DNA from: Nemertoderma westbladi
Taxonomy: Eukaryota; Xenacoelomorpha; Nemertodermatida; Nemertodermatidae
Length of the DNA: 64,000 bases
NCBI GenBank assembly: GCA_032718475.1
Contig: JAUCBJ010006743.1
Span: 1-64,000, forward strand
Direction of reading: 5' to 3'
In this document: one piece after another, positions 40,863 through 53,000 of the stretch
How positions within the stretch are numbered: position 1 is the first letter of the stretch
How the letters are laid out: every line of letters begins with the position of its first letter
The notes under the pieces: model-generated
The model's database searches: none
Seen by the model: only the letters and a program-made list of their open reading frames with translations
Told to the model about the DNA's origin: nothing
Program-made: the position numbers and the translations under genes

Positions 40863-41356
40863 TATATATATGGGTCAAAATGTGGCCAAACTTAAGATGG
40901 GATTTTCGTCATTTTTCTTTCAAAACCGATAAACATATATAACATCCGAAAGATATTTTTAAGGAGAATTTGATGAGCACGGTGGTCAGCTATTAAAATT
41001 CACTTCACTAATTCTATTTGGGTTTTAAGTTAAGGAGGGGGGGAATTTTACGCTCTTTCAAATGGTATATAGATATCAACATTATTTGGTTCATTAACAT
41101 TATAAAATTCAAATGCTTTTAACTTATGTATTGAGTGTCTAAACTGGAGAATCTGTGTTTTTTCAAATTCGCGCAGATATTCTGAAAAATGAATACAAGG
41201 TAGCGTTGCAAAAAAATGGTGTTCAATAACCCGAAAAATTCCCGTCATTTTAAAATATAAATTATTGGAAATGATCGAGGAAGTCAAAAGTTACGGCGTG
41301 TCTAATGTTTTTGTTTAGTTTTGGCCACTTTTAGTCATTTTGACCCACATATATTA
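40863..41356. mobile_element. Possible MITE, about 490 bp, imperfect inverted ends
   Basis: The left end reads ATATGGGTCAAAATG, then TGGCCAAA. The right end, read on the opposite strand, is ATATGTGGGTCAAAATG, an extra 8 nt, then TGGCCAAAA. Both ends sit in TATATA-rich sequence, so a TA target duplication is possible but cannot be proved. There is no internal gene; a 79-codon minus-strand ORF inside has no recognisable domain. Confidence 0.45.
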
Positions 41357-41482
41357 TAGTAGGGCCTAATTATAATCAATAAGTACGGTAGCGGTATAGG
41401 ATTGAACAACATAACAATAAATATGTAACACCATAGCCAGACAGACAGGTAAATAAATCAGTTATATGGACGCGTTAGTTTA

Positions 41483-42415
41483 TTAGCCTACCCGGATGTT
41501 GGGGTTGGCTCTGGGATCCAGGAAGGGGTCGTCATTGGCTACCGCCCGACCATAGCTGCTCATTATGTAAACCAAAGTAAGGAACCCGACCAACACGAGG
41601 ATCAGCGTCATAACGAACCGCTGCCTGTGACGGGCCGAGCTGGCCCGGTATATTCCACGGTTCACGCGCGACTTCAGCCACCGCGAGAGGAACACCAACG
41701 GCCCCTTACGCTTGTATTTACTCTCTCCGTCTTCCTCACCGTCGCCCACATCCACGAGACTCGCCGTGTCCGCGAACGAGTCATGCGACTTCCGTTGCAA
41801 CCCGAGGTGTGACGTCACTTCCGGTTTACTAGAAGGATTCCCGAAGCCGTCCGGTGGAATGTTGATAGAGGTATTTCCCGATTTCAACGTGGGGTTTATC
41901 ACCGCGATGTTTCGGTTGGGTTGGGTGGCGGCGTTGGGCGCCAGGGGTTGCTCGGAGTAGGGAGTGCTGAAGGCCCCACCGACCGGGGCCGTTGGGGGCG
42001 CCTCGATGAGGGGCAGACCCAGCCCGGGGCGCGCCCAATTAGCCGTAATCAGTTTCTCTTTTAGGGCGTCGGCCACAGGAGAAACGAGATTCGCCGGGGG
42101 AAACAACTTTACTTGGCACAAGCGGCACGTGTAACCGGCTGGTGCGGTAGTACCGGGGAGACTCGCGAAATAGCGCTCAGCGCAGTCCCAATGGTAGACG
42201 TGGTAGCAGACGAGACGGACAGTCTCACCCTCGGACAGGGTCCCGTTGCAGACCCCGCAGCTTGAGTTGTAGTCGCTGTCCTGGAGCCACTGTAAGTAGG
42301 ACTGGATGACGCACCGGGGATGGTTGGCCACCAAGCAATGTTCACACACGTTGACTCGATGTTCGAAGCAGAATAGATTGGTTACCTTGCGTTTCGGACA
42401 CTTGCAGAGACCCAT
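41483..42415 (-). CDS. ZFPL1: Zinc finger protein-like 1 (ZFPL1), single exon
   Basis: The 310-aa protein starts MGLCKCPKRKVTNLFCFEHR, which is the conserved ZFPL1 N-terminus, so the start is set at 42,415 rather than at the upstream in-frame TTG. A B-box-like Cys/His cluster occupies residues 4-35. A RING-like finger spans 53-100 (C53, C56, C70, H72/H75, C78, C97, C100), with the conserved VNWARxGLGLPLI-like segment at about 124-137. A variable linker follows, then a membrane helix at about 267-287 (FVMTLILVLVGFLTLVYIMS) and the conserved C-terminus DPRANPNIRVG. In vertebrates ZFPL1 is a cis-Golgi tail-anchored-type membrane protein that binds GM130 and supports Golgi integrity. Length matches the family (about 310). 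The gene has no intron here, although the human gene is multi-exonic. An AATAAA overlaps the stop region. The ORF is fully intact and is the only clear host gene in the window. Confidence 0.95.
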   Translation of the reverse strand: MGLCKCPKRKVTNLFCFEHRVNVCEHCLVANHPRCVIQSYLQWLQDSDYNSSCGVCNGTLSEGETVRLVCYHVYHWDCAERYFASLPGTTAPAGYTCRLCQVKLFPPANLVSPVADALKEKLITANWARPGLGLPLIEAPPTAPVGGAFSTPYSEQPLAPNAATQPNRNIAVINPTLKSGNTSINIPPDGFGNPSSKPEVTSHLGLQRKSHDSFADTASLVDVGDGEEDGESKYKRKGPLVFLSRWLKSRVNRGIYRASSARHRQRFVMTLILVLVGFLTLVYIMSSYGRAVANDDPFLDPRANPNIRVG

Positions 42416-43874
42416 TATAACGTTGTACAAGGTTGCGAGTTGAAGAAATTAACTAACACACTAATTGACTAAATGCCCAATACAGTCTGACAGTAGCCTA
42501 CTGCAGTAGAGTCTACTAGTTTGGCTCCGATATAATATGCCTAATGCAAAAAAGTATACCGGTCCGGTACCCTACAAAATTGTATGATCCAAATAATTTT
42601 GAGTTGAACTAAATAAAGCTTTAAATGGAGTGGAACTAGTACCGGTACCAGAACAGGCTGACAGGTGTGTGCCGTGTGGCAACATCTTTGCACCCATTGT
42701 AGCATTGACTCTTATTGCTGTATCGCTATTCGCGATTACCCCATACCCTTTTGGTTTGGAACTCTCTTCCCTCTAATGTCAGAATGTGGTTGGCGTCGAT
42801 TCCTCATCCACATTTCACAATAAACTCGACCTGTCCTCCCATTGCCAGGGTTCATGGAAATTAACAATGAATAACGTCCACGTATTTTAGTTAATTTATT
42901 TCTATAATATCTATTTCTTTTATAAATAAAAAAAAATTTTCTTATTGTGATAAATGATTTATTTTTACTGTAATAATATAATTTATTTTTACTGTAATAA
43001 TATAATACACTTCTTTGATCCATATTTTAATTAATGTTTCGATCTACAGTACTAAATATGAATAATACTACTATTAATTGTCTGATTTATGTACCATACT
43101 GAATTTTACTCTATAATTTGTTACATATTTTGATAAAAATTATTGCGTATTTTTATTGCATATTTTTTTTTATTTAAATAAATGTTCTGATTAAATTAAC
43201 TAATTTAATTTTTAACAATTTTATTTACTTATTATGCCTACACCAATGTTTCAATGAATGTAATATCTATAAATTCATGTGGATTGCGTAAATATGTAGT
43301 TTTATTGTGTTCTGCATTTCATTTTATTTTGTTTATTAATTAATACATTACTTGGGTTCTATCACATTTGAGGCACAGTGACAAAACACCTTTCCCCAGT
43401 GGCCATTTTTGGACCAATTTGTCTCAAATTTCACACAGACACTCTTTAACCTACTGACCTATATGTAACTTCATAGAAAAAAATTTTAATTAGGTGATTT
43501 TCCGCTTCGAGCAGCACGATAGAAAATCATTAGTTTATGGCATTTTTTTCAAAAAATCAATTTTTGCCTGTTTTCAAATGTGCACCATTTCCTCAATTTT
43601 CCTTCAATTTGCCGGAAAATCTACAGACAGACACTCCAGGTCGTGTATTTAATGTGATGTAAAATTTACGGCTGCAGAGGACGATGTGCCCTTCGCGCAG
43701 CACGTGAAAAAAACTGTATTTTCTAGAAAAATACTTCTTAATTTGACCACTGTCAGTACTACTGCGACTGCCCTGCTAGTACCCTGGTACCAGGCAACCG
43801 CACTACTGCACTACCGGACCGGTACCTACTGCGCTGTAAGTAGGAAAGTAGCACTACATATTGCTGTATTGTCA
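42416..43874. other. AT-rich non-coding region upstream of ZFPL1
   Basis: It presumably contains the ZFPL1 promoter and 5' UTR, but no element can be assigned with confidence. The sequence is AT-rich with several ACCGGTACC palindromes near 42,560 and 42,640 and again near 43,790. A 42,950-43,005 segment repeats TTTATTTTTACTGTAATAATATAAT. No other gene seen. Confidence 0.55.
43866..43874. repeat. Left 9-bp target-site duplication (GTATTGTCA)
   Basis: GTATTGTCA lies directly outside the left inverted terminus and recurs directly outside the right terminus at 46,000-46,008. Confidence 0.85.
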
Positions 43875-44469
43875 GGTACGTACTAAAAGGTAGAACGATC
43901 TATAACGGGCTATAACGATCTATAACGGGCTATAACTTCCTTATAACAAGCTATAACCACCTATAACGAGCTATAATCTGAAAATTTACAATAAAAAAAC
44001 ATATTTTAGAATGGATTTATTTTCCTAGTCAGTAATTTAATTACGCAATTTTGTTTTTTAGTTCATAATGCTTTTCATCTTTGTGGTATCACGAAATCAG
44101 TCATTACTGCATTAGTCAGCATGCCACTACTGCATTATCTGACTAGACTACAGGACTATCAGACAGTGCAGAAGTGGAGAGGTCTCCCATCTCTCTGTCT
44201 AGTGTCTATTCTCCATCCTGCCTGCCTGCTATTCGCTGTCAGCTTCTGGTCGATATAGAATACAGGAATAGTGAGCAATATTTTTTAGGCCAATAAAAAA
44301 AACTTACCAGTATCAATTAGACATAGGCAGATAGGCCTACCCTAATTTTTAACGGCAGTGATTTTTTATGTCCTTTTATTTGACTATTTTTGTCCTCCTT
44401 TTTTTACGAATTATGCATAATGACTTTTGTTGTCCTTTTAATGACTTTTATTGTCCTTTTAATGACTTT

Positions 44470-44640
44470 TTATGTATGTATTTCTTCAAACTGTCAGACA
44501 GCTGATTTCTGGACTGTCAGACAGTTGATTTCAACATGCCTATGCCAAAACATTCAAAATTTGTTGATTTCTGGTCTGTCGGACAGTTGGTTTCACTATG
44601 CCTGTGCCAAAACATTCCATGATTCCATGATTTATAGACT
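44470..44640. repeat. Small direct duplication inside the DNA transposon
   Basis: CTGTCAGACAG, TGATTTC, CTGGACTGTC and the phrase ATGCCTATGCCAAAACATTC recur about 80 bp apart with minor changes (ATGCCTGTGCCAAAACATTC). CTGTCAGACAG and CTGTCGGACAG are themselves palindromes. Confidence 0.7.
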
Positions 44641-44744
44641 ATGATATAGAATTCCATATGCGCATGTGGTAAAAGACTCTAAATTTAATAGTTTGTGGTT
44701 GTTGTCGATAATCGATTACCACATGACGTAGCAAATCACTCATT

Positions 44745-45505
44745 TTATAGCCAAAAACAATTACCAATTGATGGAAAGGAGCAGGTTAAGGCCGGATTTT
44801 CTAACCAAAACAATAAACAGTCACTTTACCAAATCAGGGAAAGGAGCAGGTCACAGTGGCGGGATTTTCTAACCAAAACAATAAACGATCATTTAACTAA
44901 TTGAGGGAAAGGAGCAGGTTACAGAGACGGGATTTTCTAACCAAAACAATAAACGATAACATTACCAATTGAGAGAAAGGAGCAGGTTACAGATGCGGGA
45001 TTTTCTAACCAAAACAATAAACAGTCACTTTACCAAATCAGGGAAAGGAGCAGGTTAAAGAGACGGGATTTTCTAACCAAAACAATAAACGATAACATTA
45101 CCAATTGAGAGAAAGGAGCAGGTTACAGAGGCGGGATTTCCTAACCAAAACAATAAACGATCACTCAATTAATTGAGGGAAAGGGGCAGGTTACAGAGGC
45201 GGGATTTTCTAACCAAAACAATAAACAGTCACTTTACAAAATGAAGGAAAGGAGCAGGTTACAGAGGCGGGCCTTTCTAACCAAAACAATAAACGGTCAC
45301 TTTACCAAATCAGGGAAAGGTGCAGGTTACAGAGACGGGACTTTCTAACCAAAACAATAAACGATAATTTAACTAATTGAGGGAAAAGGGACAGGTTACA
45401 GAGGCGGGATTTTCTAACCAAAACAATAAAGAGTCATTTTACTTTAATTAAAAGGAGCAGGTTACAGATTTTCTAACCACGCGGGATTTTCTAACCAAAA
45501 CAACC
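44745..45505. repeat. 68-bp tandem array inside the DNA transposon, about 11 units
   Basis: The core GGGAAAGGAGCAGGTTACAG recurs at 44,778, 44,843, 44,911, 44,979 and on to about 45,455. It is followed by GGCGGGATTTTCTAACC, AAAACAATAAACGATCA and a variable ACC/AACTAATTGA segment. The period is 65-69 bp. The units alternate between two subtypes (AAACAGTCACTTTACC and AAACGATAACATTACC). Confidence 0.92.
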
Positions 45506-45999
45506 GGTCAGCCGGTTGGCCTACCAGTACCGTGTTTAAATGGTAGGCTACACAGTAGGCCTACAGCAGTACCGGTGCCGGTACCGGTACTAAAATACAG
45601 AAATGCGTACTTTATACCTACATCTGTACATACAATACAGCAAAATAGTGCTATATATACTAATACCGGTACTGATAGCCTGATAGAACAGCAGTAGAGA
45701 AACCGGTAGCATGGAACCTAACATTAGATTTTTGGAAGACATAAAAAATAAAAAAAAGGACAAAAAAAGGATTTAAACGGACAAAAAAATTATTGCGATT
45801 TTTAACCTGCGGTATTTTTCAGACCACCGTGTTACTCCAAAAGTTAAACACACCCAAGGGGCGTTTTTTTTAATATAAATTTTCATATTATAGCTCGTTA
45901 TAGGTGGTTATAGCTTGTTTATAGGAAGTTATAGCCCGTTATAGATCGTTATAGGTCGTTATAGCCCGTTATAGATCGTTCTACCTTTTAGTACGTACC

Positions 46000-46008
46000 G
46001 TATTGTCA
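46000..46008. repeat. Right 9-bp target-site duplication (GTATTGTCA)
   Basis: Identical to 43,866-43,874, directly next to the right terminus. Confidence 0.85.
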
Positions 46009-47048
46009 CTAATTTCACTAACTTTAATTGACTGAAACTCAATTAAGCTGTGTCCGATTGTTTTGGGTTTTGCAGGAATTGGCAGCTAAAATGCCATCGA
46101 GTGTAAAATTCAATACACGGCGGCAGAACATCTGAATTTCGGTATTAAATTAAATTATTGACAACGACAAGGAGTTCTGTCTCGCACGTTTTTTTTTTCG
46201 ATTACACTATTTTATCTATATAACTAGTTTCCGGTACAATTTTTACAAACTTTTACGAATCTTTAGTACAAATTATGTTATAATAATACTAATAATGAAA
46301 CATCTACAGTAAATATAATGCTTTTTAATCGAAAAACACCATATAACCTTTTCATCAGGTTCTACAGGTAAAAAATGCGATATGCTGTGGATCTTACAAC
46401 CAAACCATCTGCATTAGATCAGATTAAATTTTTAAAATTACAAAGAATTTAATTTACAACAAAATGCCACTGTGGTCTGGTCTCGAACCCACAAATAATA
46501 ACCCAGCACCTGTCGGTCGACTGAGCTAAAATTGTGCACTTTCTATCTCTAATTTAGTGATAGAAAGTAGTCGAAAGATGTACTTACTCACTCTGTTTTC
46601 TACAAATTTTAGTGAGGATTTTTCACATAAAAATTTGTCACATTAAGGACTCTCTGAGAAAAAATGGCTCGTATATTCGGCTGGCCCGAAGGCGCCTTAT
46701 ATGCCTTTAGGTTAATCCGGCACTGATATAGATGTATTTATTTTTATTATAATAATTTGCATAATTTAAATTATGGACAGACGGGTCGCAACTCGCGATG
46801 TCGGTGCGGTGGAGTGAGGGCGGATCTCTTGGCGAGGGGAGCTGGGCCAAACAGAGGGTGGAATCTATCGATATAGCGATTGTAAACGACCCCTTATGTA
46901 GTCCGGGAGATATTGCATTACCTTACATAGAGATATTTACAGATTTACAGATTTACTGATTCGGGTAGGCCAATTATTGTTGTCATCACTAATCCTACTG
47001 ATGGTCTACACCGGATCTTGACTATAAGCAAAAGCAAAAAATATTTTA
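46009..47048. other. Non-coding region between DNA transposon and satellite
   Basis: AT-rich, with no gene. It has a degenerate minus-strand tRNA-like sequence (46,464-46,535). The GC content rises near 46,800, and short direct repeats (ACAGATTTAC) appear at about 46,940. Confidence 0.55.
46464..46535 (-). pseudogene. tRNA-like sequence on minus strand (pseudo-tRNA or SINE head)
   Basis: On the minus strand a near-perfect box A, TAGCTCAGTCG (46,528-46,518), and a perfect box B, GGTTCGAGACC (46,489-46,479), are spaced as in a tRNA gene. The T-stem and acceptor stem have several mismatches, so this is a decayed copy and I do not assign an anticodon. Confidence 0.5.
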
Positions 47049-50000
47049 GATCCCCCGGGTTGTGTTCCAGGACGTCTTTACTGATCCCCCCAGGGGTGTG
47101 TTCCAGAACGTGTTTACTGATCCCCCCCAGGGGTGTGTTCTAGAACGTCTTTACTGATCCCCCCCAGGGGTGTGTTCCAGAACGTCTTTACTGATCCCCC
47201 CAGGGCCAGGGGTGTGTTCCAGAACGTCTTTACTGATCCCCCCAGGGGTGTGTTCCAGAACGTCTTTACTGATCCCCCCCAGGGTGTGTTCCAGAACGTC
47301 TTTACTGATCCCCCCAGGGCCAGGGGTGTGTTCCAGAACGTCTTTACTGATCCCCCCAGGGGTGTGTTCCAGAACGTCTTTACTGATCCCCTCCAGGGTG
47401 TGTTCCAGAACGTCTTTACTGATCCCCCCCAGGGGTGTGTTCCAGAACGTCTTTACTGATCCCCCCAGGGGTGTGTTCTAGAACGTCTTTACTGATCCCC
47501 TCAGGGGTGTGTTCCAGAACGTCTTTACTGATCCCCCCCCAGGGTGTGTTCCAGAACGTCTTTACTCATCCCCCCCAGGGGTGTGTTCCAGAACGTCTTT
47601 ACTGATCCCCCCCAGGGGTGTGTTCCAGAACGTCTTTACTGATCCCCCCAGGGGTGTGTTCCAGAACGTCTTTACTGATCCCCCCAGGGGTGTGTTCCAG
47701 AACGTCTTTACTGATCTCCTCAGGGGTGTGTTCCAGAACGTCTTTACTGATCCCCCCCCAGGGTGTGTTCCAGAACGTCTTTACTGATCCCCCCCAGGGG
47801 TGTGTTCCAGAACGTCTTTACTGATCCCCCCCCAGGGTGTGTTCCAGAACGTCTTTACTGATCCCCCCCAGGGGTGTGTTCCAGAACGTCTTTACTGATC
47901 CCCCCAGGGGTGTGTTCCAGAACGTCTTTACTGATCTCCTCAGGGGTGTGTTCCAGAACGTCTTTACTGATCCCCCCCCAGGGTGTGTTCCAGAACGTCT
48001 TTACTGATCCCCCCCAGGGGTGTGTTCCAGAACGTCTTTACTGATCCCCCCAGGGGTGTGTTCCAGAACGTCTTTACTGATCCCCCCCAGGGGTGTGTTC
48101 CAGAACGTCTTTACTGATCCCCCCAGGGGTGTGTTCCAGAACGTCTTTACTGATCCCCTCAGGGGTGTGTTCCAGAACGTCTTTACTGATCCCCCCCAGG
48201 GGTGTGTTCCAGAACGTCTTTACTGATCCCCTCAGGGGTGTGTTCCAGAACGTCTTTACTGATCCCCCCCAGGGGTGTGTTCCAGAACGTCTTTACTGAT
48301 CCCCCCAGGGGTGTGTTCCAGAACGTCTTTACTGATCCCCCCAGGGTGTGTTCCAGAACGTCTTTACTGATCCCCCCAGGGTGTGTTCCAGAACGTCTTT
48401 ACTGATCCCCCCAGGGGTGTGTTCCAGAACGTCTTTACTGATCCCCTCAGGGGTGTGTTCCAGAACGTCTTTACTGATCCCCCCAGGGGTGTGTTCCAGA
48501 ACGTCTTTACTGATCCCCTCAGGGGTGTGTTCCAGAACGTCTTTACTGATCCCCCCCAGGGTGTGTTCCAGAACGTCTTTACTGATCCCCCCAGGGGTGT
48601 GTTCCAGAACGTCTTTACTGATCCCCCCCAGGGTGTGTTCCAGAACGTCTTTACTGATCCCCCCAGGGGTGTGTTCCAGAACGTCTTTACTGATCCCCCC
48701 AGGGGTGTGTTCCAGAACGTCTTTACTGATCCCCTCAGGGGTGTGTTCCAGAACGTCTTTACTGATCCCCCCCAGGGGTGTGTTCCAGAACGTCTTTACT
48801 GATCCCCCCCAGGGGTGTGTTCCAGAACGTCTTTACTGATCCCCCCAGGGGTGTGTTCCAGAACGTCTTTACTGATCCCCCCCAGGGGTGTGTTCCAGAA
48901 CGTCTTTACTGATCCCCCCAGGGGTGTGTTCCAGAACGTCTTTACTGATCCCCTCAGGGGTGTGTTCCAGAACGTCTTTACTGATCCCCCCCAGGGGTGT
49001 GTTCCAGAACGTCTTTACTGATCCCCCCAGGGGTGTGTTCCAGAACGTCTTTACTGATCCCCTCAGGGGTGTGTTCCAGAACGTCTTTACTGATCCCCCC
49101 CAGGGGTGTGTTCCAGAACGTCTTTACTGATCCCCCCAGGGGTGTGTTCCAGAACGTCTTTACTGATCCCCCCAGGGTGTGTTCCAGAACGTCTTTACTG
49201 ATCCCCCCAGGGGTGTGTTCCAGAACGTCTTTACTGATCCCCCCCAGGGGTGTGTTCCAGAACGTCTTTACTGATCCCCCCAGGGGTGTGTTCCAGAACG
49301 TCTTTACTGATCCCCCCAGGGGTGTGTTCCAGAACGTCTTTACTGATCCCCCCAGGGTGTGTTCCAGAACGTCTTTACTGATCCCCCCAGGGGTGTGTTC
49401 CAGAACGTCTTTACTGATCCCCCCAGGGGTGTGTTCCAGAACGTCTTTACTGATCCCCCCAGGGGTGTGTTCCAGAACGTCTTTACTGATCCCCCCAGGG
49501 GTGTGTTCCAGAACGTCTTTACTGATCCCCCCAGGGGTGTGTTCCAGAACGTCTTTACTGATCCCCTCCAGGGTGTGTTCCAGAACGTCTTTACTGATCC
49601 CCCCCAGGGGTGTGTTCCAGAACGTCTTTACTGATCCCCCCAGGGGTGTGTTCCAGAACGTCTTTACTGATCCCCCCCAGGGGTGTGTTCCAGAACGTCT
49701 TTACTGATCCCCCCAGGGGTGTGTTCCAGAACGTCTTTACTGATCCCCCCAGGGGTGTGTTCCAGAACGTCTTTACTGATCCCCTCAGGGGTGTGTTCCA
49801 GAACGTCTTTACTGATCCCCCCCAGGGGTGTGTTCCAGAACGTCTTTACTGATCCCCCCAGGGGTGTGTTCCAGAACGTCTTTACTGATCCCCCCAGGGG
49901 TGTGTTCCAGAACGTCTTTACTGATCCCCTCCAGGGTGTGTTCCAGAACGTCTTTACTGATCCCCCGGGCCAGGTGTGTGTTCCAGAACGTCTTTACTGA

Positions 50001-53000
50001 TCCCCCCCAGGGTGTGTTCCAGAACGTCTTTACTGATCCCCCCAGGGGTGTGTTCCAGAACGTCTTTACTGATCCCCTCAGGGGTGTGTTCCAGAACGTC
50101 TTTACTGATCCCCTCAGGGGTGTGTTCCAGAACGTCTTTACTGATCCCCCCAGGGGTGTGTTCCAGAACGTCTTTACTGATCCCCCCCAGGGGTGTGTTC
50201 CAGAACGTCTTTACTGATCCCCCCAGGGGTGTGTTCCAGAACGTCTTTACTGATCCCCCCAGGGGTGTGTTCCAGAACGTCTTTACTGATCCCCCCAGGG
50301 GTGTGTTCCAGAACGTCTTTACTGATCCCCTCAGGGGTCTGTTCCAGAACGTCTTTACTGATCCCCTCAGGGGTGTGTTCCAGAACGTCTTTACTGATCC
50401 CCCCAGGGGTGTGTTCCAGAACGTCTTTACTGATCCCCTCAGGGGTGTGTTCCAGAACGTCTTTACTGATCCCCCCCAGGGGTGTGTTCCAGAACGTCTT
50501 TACTGATCCCCCCAGGGGTGTGTTCCAGAACGTCTTTACTGATCCCCCCAGGGTGTGTTCCAGAACGTCTTTACTGATCCCCCCCAGGGTGTGTTCCAGA
50601 ACGTCTTTACTGATCCCCCCAGGGGTGTGTTCCAGAACGTCTTTACTGATCCCCCCCAGGGGTGTGTTCCAGAACGTCTTTACTGATCCCCTCAGGGGTG
50701 TGTTCCAGAACGTCTTTACTGATCCCCCCCAGGGGTGTGTTCCAGAACGTCTTTACTGATCCCCCCCAGGGTGTGTTCCAGAACGTCTTTACTGATCCCC
50801 CCAGGGGTGTGTTCCAGAACGTCTTTACTGATCCCCCCCCTCAGGAGTCTGTTCCAGAACGTCTTTACTGATCCCCCCCAGGGGTGTGTTCCAGAACGTC
50901 TTTACTGATCCCCTCAGGGGTGTGTTCCAGAACGTCTTTACTGATCCCCCCCAGGGGTGTGTTCCAGAACGTCTTTACTGATCCCCCCAGGGGTGTGTTC
51001 CAGAACGTCTTTACTGATCCCCCCAGGAGTCTGTTCCAGAACGTCTTTACTGATCCCCCTCAGGGGTGTGTTCCAGAACGTCTTTACTGATCCCCTCAGG
51101 GGTCTGTTCCAGAACGTCTTTACTGATCCCCCCAGGGGTCTGTTCCAGAACGTCTTTACTGATCCCCCCAGGGGTGTGTTCCAGAACGTCTTTACTGATC
51201 CCCCCCAGGGGTGTGTTCCAGAACGTCTTTACTGATCCCCCCAGGGGTGTGTTCCAGAACGTCTTTACTGATCCCCTCAGGGGTCTGTTCCAGAACGTCT
51301 TTACTGATCCCCTCAGGGGTGTGTTCCAGAACGTCTTTACTGATCCCCCCCAGGGTGTGTTCCAGAACGTCTTTACTGATCCCCCCAGGGGTGTGTTCTA
51401 GAACGTCTTTACTGATCCCCCCCCTCAGGAGTCTGTTCCAGAACGTCTTTACTGATCCCCCCAGGGGTGTGTTCCAGAACGTCTTTACTGATCCCCCCCA
51501 GGGGTGTGTTCCAGAACGTCTTTACTGATCCCCCCCAGGGGTGTGTTCCAGAACGTCTTTACTGATCCCCCCAGGGGTGTGTTCCAGAACGTCTTTACTG
51601 ATCCCCCCAGGGGTGTGTTCCAGAACGTCTTTACTGATCCCCCCAGGGGTGTGTTCCAGAACGTCTTTACTGATCCCCCCAGGGTGTGTTCCAGAACGTC
51701 TTTACTGATCCCCCCAGGGGTGTGTTCTAGAACGTCTTTACTGATCCCCCCCCCCTCAGGAGTCTGTTCCAGAACGTCTTTACTGATCCCCTCAGGGGTG
51801 TGTTCCAGAACGTCTTTACTGATCCCCCCCAGGGGTGTGTTCCAGAACGTCTTTACTGATCCCCCCAGGGGTGTGTTCCAGAACGTCTTTACTGATCCCC
51901 TCAGGGGTGTGTTCCAGAACGTCTTTACTGATCCCCCCAGGGGTGTGTTCCAGAACGTCTTTACTGATCCCCCCAGGGGTGTGTTCCAGAACGTCTTTAC
52001 TGATCCCCCCAGGGGTGTGTTCCAGAACGTCTTTACTGATCCCCCCCAGGGGTGTGTTCCAGAACGTCTTTACTGATCCCCTCAGGGGTCTGTTCCAGAA
52101 CGTCTTTACTGATCCCCCCCAGGGGTCTGTTCCAGAACGTCTTTACTGATCCCCCCCAGGGGTGTGTTCCAGAACGTCTTTACTGATCCCCCCCAGGGGT
52201 GTGTTCCAGAACGTCTTTACTGATCCCCTCCAGGGGTGTGTTCCAGAACGTCTTTACTGATCCCCCCAGGGTGTGTTCCAGAACGTCTTTACTGATCCCC
52301 CCAGGGGTGTGTTCCAGAACGTCTTTACTGATCCCCTCAGGGGTCTGTTCCAGAACGTCTTTACTGATCCCCCCAGGGGTGTGTTCCAGAACGTCTTTAC
52401 TGATCCCCCCCAGGGGTGTGTTCCAGAACGTCTTTACTGATCCCCCCAGGGGTCTGTTCCAGAACGTCTTTACTGATCCCCCCAGGGGTGTGTTCCAGAA
52501 CGTCTTTACTGATCCCCCCCAGGGGTGTGTTCCAGAACGTCTTTACTGATCCCCTCCAGGGGTGTGTTCCAGAACGTCTTTACTGATCCCCCCAGGGTGT
52601 GTTCCAGAACGTCTTTACTGATCCCCCCAGGGGTGTGTTCTAGAACGTCTTTACTGATCCCCCCTCAGGGGTCTGTTCCAGAACGTCTTTACTGATCCCC
52701 CCCAGGGGTGTGTTCCAGAACGTCTTTACTGATCCCCTCAGGGTGTGTTCCAGAACGTCTTTACTGATCCCCCCAGGGGTGTGTTCCAGAACGTCTTTAC
52801 TGATCCCCCCCAGGGGTGTGTTCCAGAACGTCTTTACTGATCCCCCCAGGGGTGTGTTCCAGAACGTCTTTACTGATCCCCCCCAGGGGTGTGTTCCAGA
52901 ACGTCTTTACTGATCCCCCCAGGGGTGTGTTCCAGAACGTCTTTACTGATCCCCCCAGGGGTGTGTTCCAGAACGTCTTTACTGATCCCCCCAGGGGTGT

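Larger units (their letters stand above)
38059..41482. other. AT-rich non-coding region right of the BEL/Pao element
   Basis: No supported gene on either strand. It contains a degenerate tRNA-like sequence (38,629-38,701), two GCGGCCGC sites close together (about 40,040-40,075) in a short GC-rich patch, and a possible small MITE (40,863-41,356). The sequence directly at 38,059 does not continue the coding frame that was interrupted at 23,813. Confidence 0.6.
43875..45999. mobile_element. Non-autonomous DNA transposon with long TIRs (Mutator-like), 2.1 kb
   Basis: Long inverted termini (left about 43,875-44,000, right about 45,863-45,999) start GGTACGTACTAAAAGG at both ends. Each contains subrepeats of CTATAACGGG/CTATAACGATC; the right one has one extra unit. 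A perfect 9-bp direct repeat, GTATTGTCA, flanks the element. TIRs over 100 bp and a 9-bp target duplication fit Mutator-like (MULE) elements best; hAT and P elements use 7-8 bp. The interior has no transposase, only short repeats and a 68-bp tandem array, so it depends on another element for movement. Confidence 0.85.

Noticed and set aside
44695-44904. 69-codon ORF inside the DNA transposon
   Set aside because: It arises from the 68-bp tandem units and has no similarity to a transposase.
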